Made by a program: the position numbers and the translations under genes | In this document: positions 61,886-64,000 of the stretch, one piece after another | Layout: every line of letters starts with the position of its first letter | How positions within the stretch are numbered: position 1 is the stretch's first letter | Source of the DNA: Virgifigura deserti | Lineage (GTDB): Bacteria > Pseudomonadota > Alphaproteobacteria > Dongiales > Dongiaceae | Direction: 5' to 3' | NCBI GenBank assembly: GCA_003576685.1 | Contig: QOZR01000002.1 | Span: 310,001 to 374,000, forward strand | DNA length: 64,000 nt | The notes under the pieces: generated by a model | The model's input: only the letters and a program-made list of their open reading frames with translations | Databases searched by the model: none | Told to the model about the DNA's origin: nothing

Positions 61886-63166
61886 ATGAGCAGATCGAAC
61901 CAGATCATCGAGGTCGAGATCGAAGAGCTCGGCTGGCGCGGCGACGGGCTGGCCTCGCTCGCCGGAGAGCGTGTGTTCGTGCCGGGCACGTTGCCGGGCG
62001 AGCGCGTACGGATTCGACCGAGCGGGCGCCGCAAGGACGGCTTGACCGCCGAATTGGTGGAGATCCTCGCGCCCTCACCGGCCCGCGAGGCGGCGCCCTG
62101 TCCGCATTTCCTCCGCTGCGGCGGCTGCGCGGCCCAGCAACTGTCGGCCGCCGAGAACGCGGATTGGAAGCGGCGGAAGGTGCTCGTTGAGCTCGAGCGG
62201 CGCGGCATCCGCGATGTGCCCCTGCGCGATGCGGTGACGGTCGAGCCGGCGAGCCGGCGCCGGGCGACGCTTGCCGCGCGCAAGCGCCGCGGCACCGTGA
62301 CGCTCGGCTTCAATGCGCGGGAGAGCGCGGCCATCGAACCGATCTCCGATTGCCCGATCCTGGTGCCACGTCTCGTCGCCCTTCTGCCCGACCTGCGGGA
62401 CTTGGCGGGCGCCCTGCTGCGCGAGGGGGAAACGGCCGACTTTGCGGTGGCGGCGCTGACCGGCGGCGTGGATCTCCTCCTGACGATCGGACGCGATCCG
62501 GACCTGGAGGCACGCGAGCAGGTCGCCGCCTTCGCCGCCACCGCCGATGTCGCGCGCGTCTCGTGGCGTCGCACGACCACGGCCGATCCCGAGCCGATGA
62601 TCCAGAAGGGAACGGTCGCGGCGCTGTTCGGCGGCGTGCCCGTGACGCCGCCGCCCGGGAGCTTTCTCCAGCCGAGCGAGGCGGGAGAACGCGCGCTGGT
62701 CAATGACGTCCTCGCCGGATTGGGCGCGGCGCGCCGTGTCGCCGACCTCTTCTGTGGATGCGGGACCTTCTCGCTGCCGCTTGCCGCGCAGGGCGCAGGC
62801 GTGGACGCCTTCGACGCGGATCCGCCGGCCCTCGCCGCGCTCGACCGTGCGGCGCGCTCCGCCAAGCTGACGGGCCGGCTATCCACCGTCCGGCGCAATC
62901 TGTTTCGCGATCCCGTGCCCGCCGCCGCGCTGGCGGCCTATGACGGCCTCGTGTTCGATCCGCCGCGCGCCGGCGCGCAGGCTCAAGCCGGCGAGATCGC
63001 CGGGTCGCGGGTTCCCATCGTCGTCGCGGTCTCCTGCAATCCGGCGACGTTCGCCCGCGACGCGCGCCGGCTGCTGGACGGAGGCTATAGCGTCACGGAA
63101 CTGCGCATCGTCGACCAGTTCGTCTGGTCCCACCATGTCGAGCTGATCGCCTCGTTCCGGCGATGA
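61886..63166 (+). CDS. Class I rRNA/tRNA (uracil-5-)-methyltransferase (RlmD/TrmA type)
   Basis: A 426-residue RNA methyltransferase. The N-terminal TRAM domain (EIEELGWRGDGLASLAGERVFVPGTLPGERVRI) is followed by the 4Fe-4S cysteines CPHFLRCGGC, with a fourth in ISDCPIL. The SAM site is VADLFCGCGTFSLPLAAQ near residue 285, and the catalytic Cys is in VSCNPATFARDARRL near residue 395. RlmD methylates U1939 of 23S rRNA; RumA/TrmA paralogues are alike, so the exact target is uncertain. A 15-bp tandem repeat begins three bases before its stop. Confidence 0.93.
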   Translation: MSRSNQIIEVEIEELGWRGDGLASLAGERVFVPGTLPGERVRIRPSGRRKDGLTAELVEILAPSPAREAAPCPHFLRCGGCAAQQLSAAENADWKRRKVLVELERRGIRDVPLRDAVTVEPASRRRATLAARKRRGTVTLGFNARESAAIEPISDCPILVPRLVALLPDLRDLAGALLREGETADFAVAALTGGVDLLLTIGRDPDLEAREQVAAFAATADVARVSWRRTTTADPEPMIQKGTVAALFGGVPVTPPPGSFLQPSEAGERALVNDVLAGLGAARRVADLFCGCGTFSLPLAAQGAGVDAFDADPPALAALDRAARSAKLTGRLSTVRRNLFRDPVPAAALAAYDGLVFDPPRAGAQAQAGEIAGSRVPIVVAVSCNPATFARDARRLLDGGYSVTELRIVDQFVWSHHVELIASFRR

Positions 63167-63205
63167 TCAGGCCGGCGACGATCAGGCCGGCGACGATCAG
63201 GATTG
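63161..63205. repeat. 15-bp tandem repeat across the end of the RNA methyltransferase gene
   Basis: Units 63161-63175, 63176-63190 and the first ten bases of 63191-63205 follow cgacgatcaggccgg. They run from the methyltransferase stop into the 3' end of the convergent ABM gene. Confidence 0.9.
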
Positions 63206-63577
63206 CTCGGCGGAGAGCTCGACGGCCCGTGACGGAGGATGCGCGGCCCGACTGTCGGCCGGGGCTTGCTTGCGGTCGGTCAGGCCATAATCGCGGATCA
63301 CATCCGCGACGCGCAGACGGTAATCACGGAAGACACCGGCGCGTCCTTTGGCCTGCGTCGCGCGATGGGACGGAAGAGCCCGCCATTGCGCCACCGCCGC
63401 CTCGTCGCGCCAGAACGACAGCGATAGCAGCTTTCCGGGCTCGCTGAGGCTTTGAAAGCGCTCGACCGAGATGAACCCGTCGATGGCCGAAAGGTCGGCG
63501 CGGATAGCCGCGGCGAGATCGAGGTAGTGTTCGGCCTGCCCCTCAGCGGGCCAAACTTCGAAGATCACGGCGATCAT
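63197..63577 (-). CDS. Antibiotic biosynthesis monooxygenase (ABM) domain protein
   Basis: A 126-residue protein of the ABM dimeric barrel family: [98 protein letters not shown], with a conserved Trp and His typical of heme- or small-molecule-acting ABM proteins. Substrate unknown. Its ATG overlaps the NIPSNAP stop (ATGA), so the two are co-translated. Confidence 0.88.
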   Translation of the reverse strand: MIAVIFEVWPAEGQAEHYLDLAAAIRADLSAIDGFISVERFQSLSEPGKLLSLSFWRDEAAVAQWRALPSHRATQAKGRAGVFRDYRLRVADVIRDYGLTDRKQAPADSRAAHPPSRAVELSAEQS

Positions 63578-63903
63578 GGACGAACGAGCTCCGCGTGGGG
63601 TGTCGAGGCCAGCCGGAGGAAGAGCCGGTCCTCCCGGCGAATGAACTGCTCCTTCCTGGCGAATTCGTAGTTCGACCGGCCCAGCGGATCGTCGCTCAGG
63701 CGCGCCCGGTATCTCTCATAGGCGGCGAGGCTGTCGATGCTATAGACGCCGTAAGCAACGGTGCTCGACCCTTCATGCGGAGCGAAATAGCCGATCAGGT
63801 CCGCGCCGCAGCGGGGAATCGCCTGCCCCCAGTTGCGGGCATAATCTTCAAAGGCAGCGATCTTGAAAGGGTCGATTTCATAGCGGATGAAGCAGGTGAT
63901 CAT
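63574..63903 (-). CDS. NIPSNAP family protein
   Basis: A 109-residue protein with the NIPSNAP pattern: [80 protein letters not shown] proteins share the dimeric alpha-beta barrel fold; function in bacteria is poorly known. I choose the ATG at 63903; a GTG four codons upstream is possible. Co-translated with the ABM protein. Confidence 0.9.
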   Translation of the reverse strand: MITCFIRYEIDPFKIAAFEDYARNWGQAIPRCGADLIGYFAPHEGSSTVAYGVYSIDSLAAYERYRARLSDDPLGRSNYEFARKEQFIRREDRLFLRLASTPHAELVRP

Positions 63904-64000
63904 CGCGTCGTGCACCCTCTGTCTATGGAAAATATCCGCGCACTCTATCGAACTGTTGAGTGGCGATGATTCGGTTGCGACCGAACTATGAAAGAAAGGC

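Overview
The window looks like core chromosome of a high-GC alphaproteobacterium, most plausibly a Rhodospirillales relative. The grounds are a fused trpE(G) behind a Trp leader peptide, a fbcFBC-type bc1 operon with a TAT-targeted Rieske protein, an ilvE / MarR / OmpR / EnvZ-like cluster, phasin with PhaR-like sites, the MidA-type methyltransferase beside lgt, and a histone H1-like protein. The lineage is inferred from gene content, not from a search. I found no rRNA, tRNA, CRISPR array, intact insertion sequence or prophage.

Layout. 1-5.9 kb: AraC regulator (cut by the window edge), a PaaK-like adenylating enzyme, a YhhQ-type transporter, then trpE(G) on the minus strand behind a complete attenuator. 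5.9-12.2 kb: methyltransferases, an MmcQ-like protein, uvrB, msrB, a pteridine-reductase-like SDR and folB. 12.2-18.5 kb: an AT-rich gap with DnaA-box-like sites, then uvrC, pgsA and molybdenum cofactor genes (mobB, moeA, moaD, moaE). 18.6-23.1 kb: a decayed CDF transporter, ilvE, and a MarR / response regulator / histidine kinase run. 23.1-30.2 kb: cell-wall hydrolase, CsaA-like protein, phasin, TetR, amidohydrolase, YbaK, proC, YbjN, ubiK. 30.3-34.3 kb: lgt, midA-like, pgeF, and an M24 protein that has lost its metal ligands. 34.3-38 kb: the most accessory-looking part (secreted protein, HGG-type remnants, TetR with a palindromic operator, histone H1-like protein, ABM protein). 38-43.7 kb: prs, rplY, pth, ychF, a PEP-CTERM protein and a VOC protein. 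43.7-48.2 kb: petABC, trmL, hemF. 48.2-58.4 kb: cca, DUF6111, NUDIX and DUF1285 on the minus strand, divergent from a tightly overlapping MoxR / DUF58 / BatA-DUF4159 / vWA-like / TspO operon. 58.6-64 kb: wrbA, glutathionyl-hydroquinone reductase, a PEP mutase/isocitrate lyase family enzyme, an RlmD/TrmA-type methyltransferase and two dimeric alpha-beta barrel proteins.

The clearest regulatory system is the trp attenuator. A 16-residue leader peptide with three consecutive Trp codons starts exactly at the predicted transcription start, so it is probably a leaderless mRNA, and mutually exclusive hairpins end in a terminator. This resembles the trpL system of Sinorhizobium meliloti, whose released leader RNA and peptide also act in trans. 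Two other patterns run through the window: short tandem repeats, often exactly 15 bp, at gene ends; and several palindromic interspersed elements, some inside coding sequence. The best candidate for a poorly described protein system is the MoxR-to-TspO operon.
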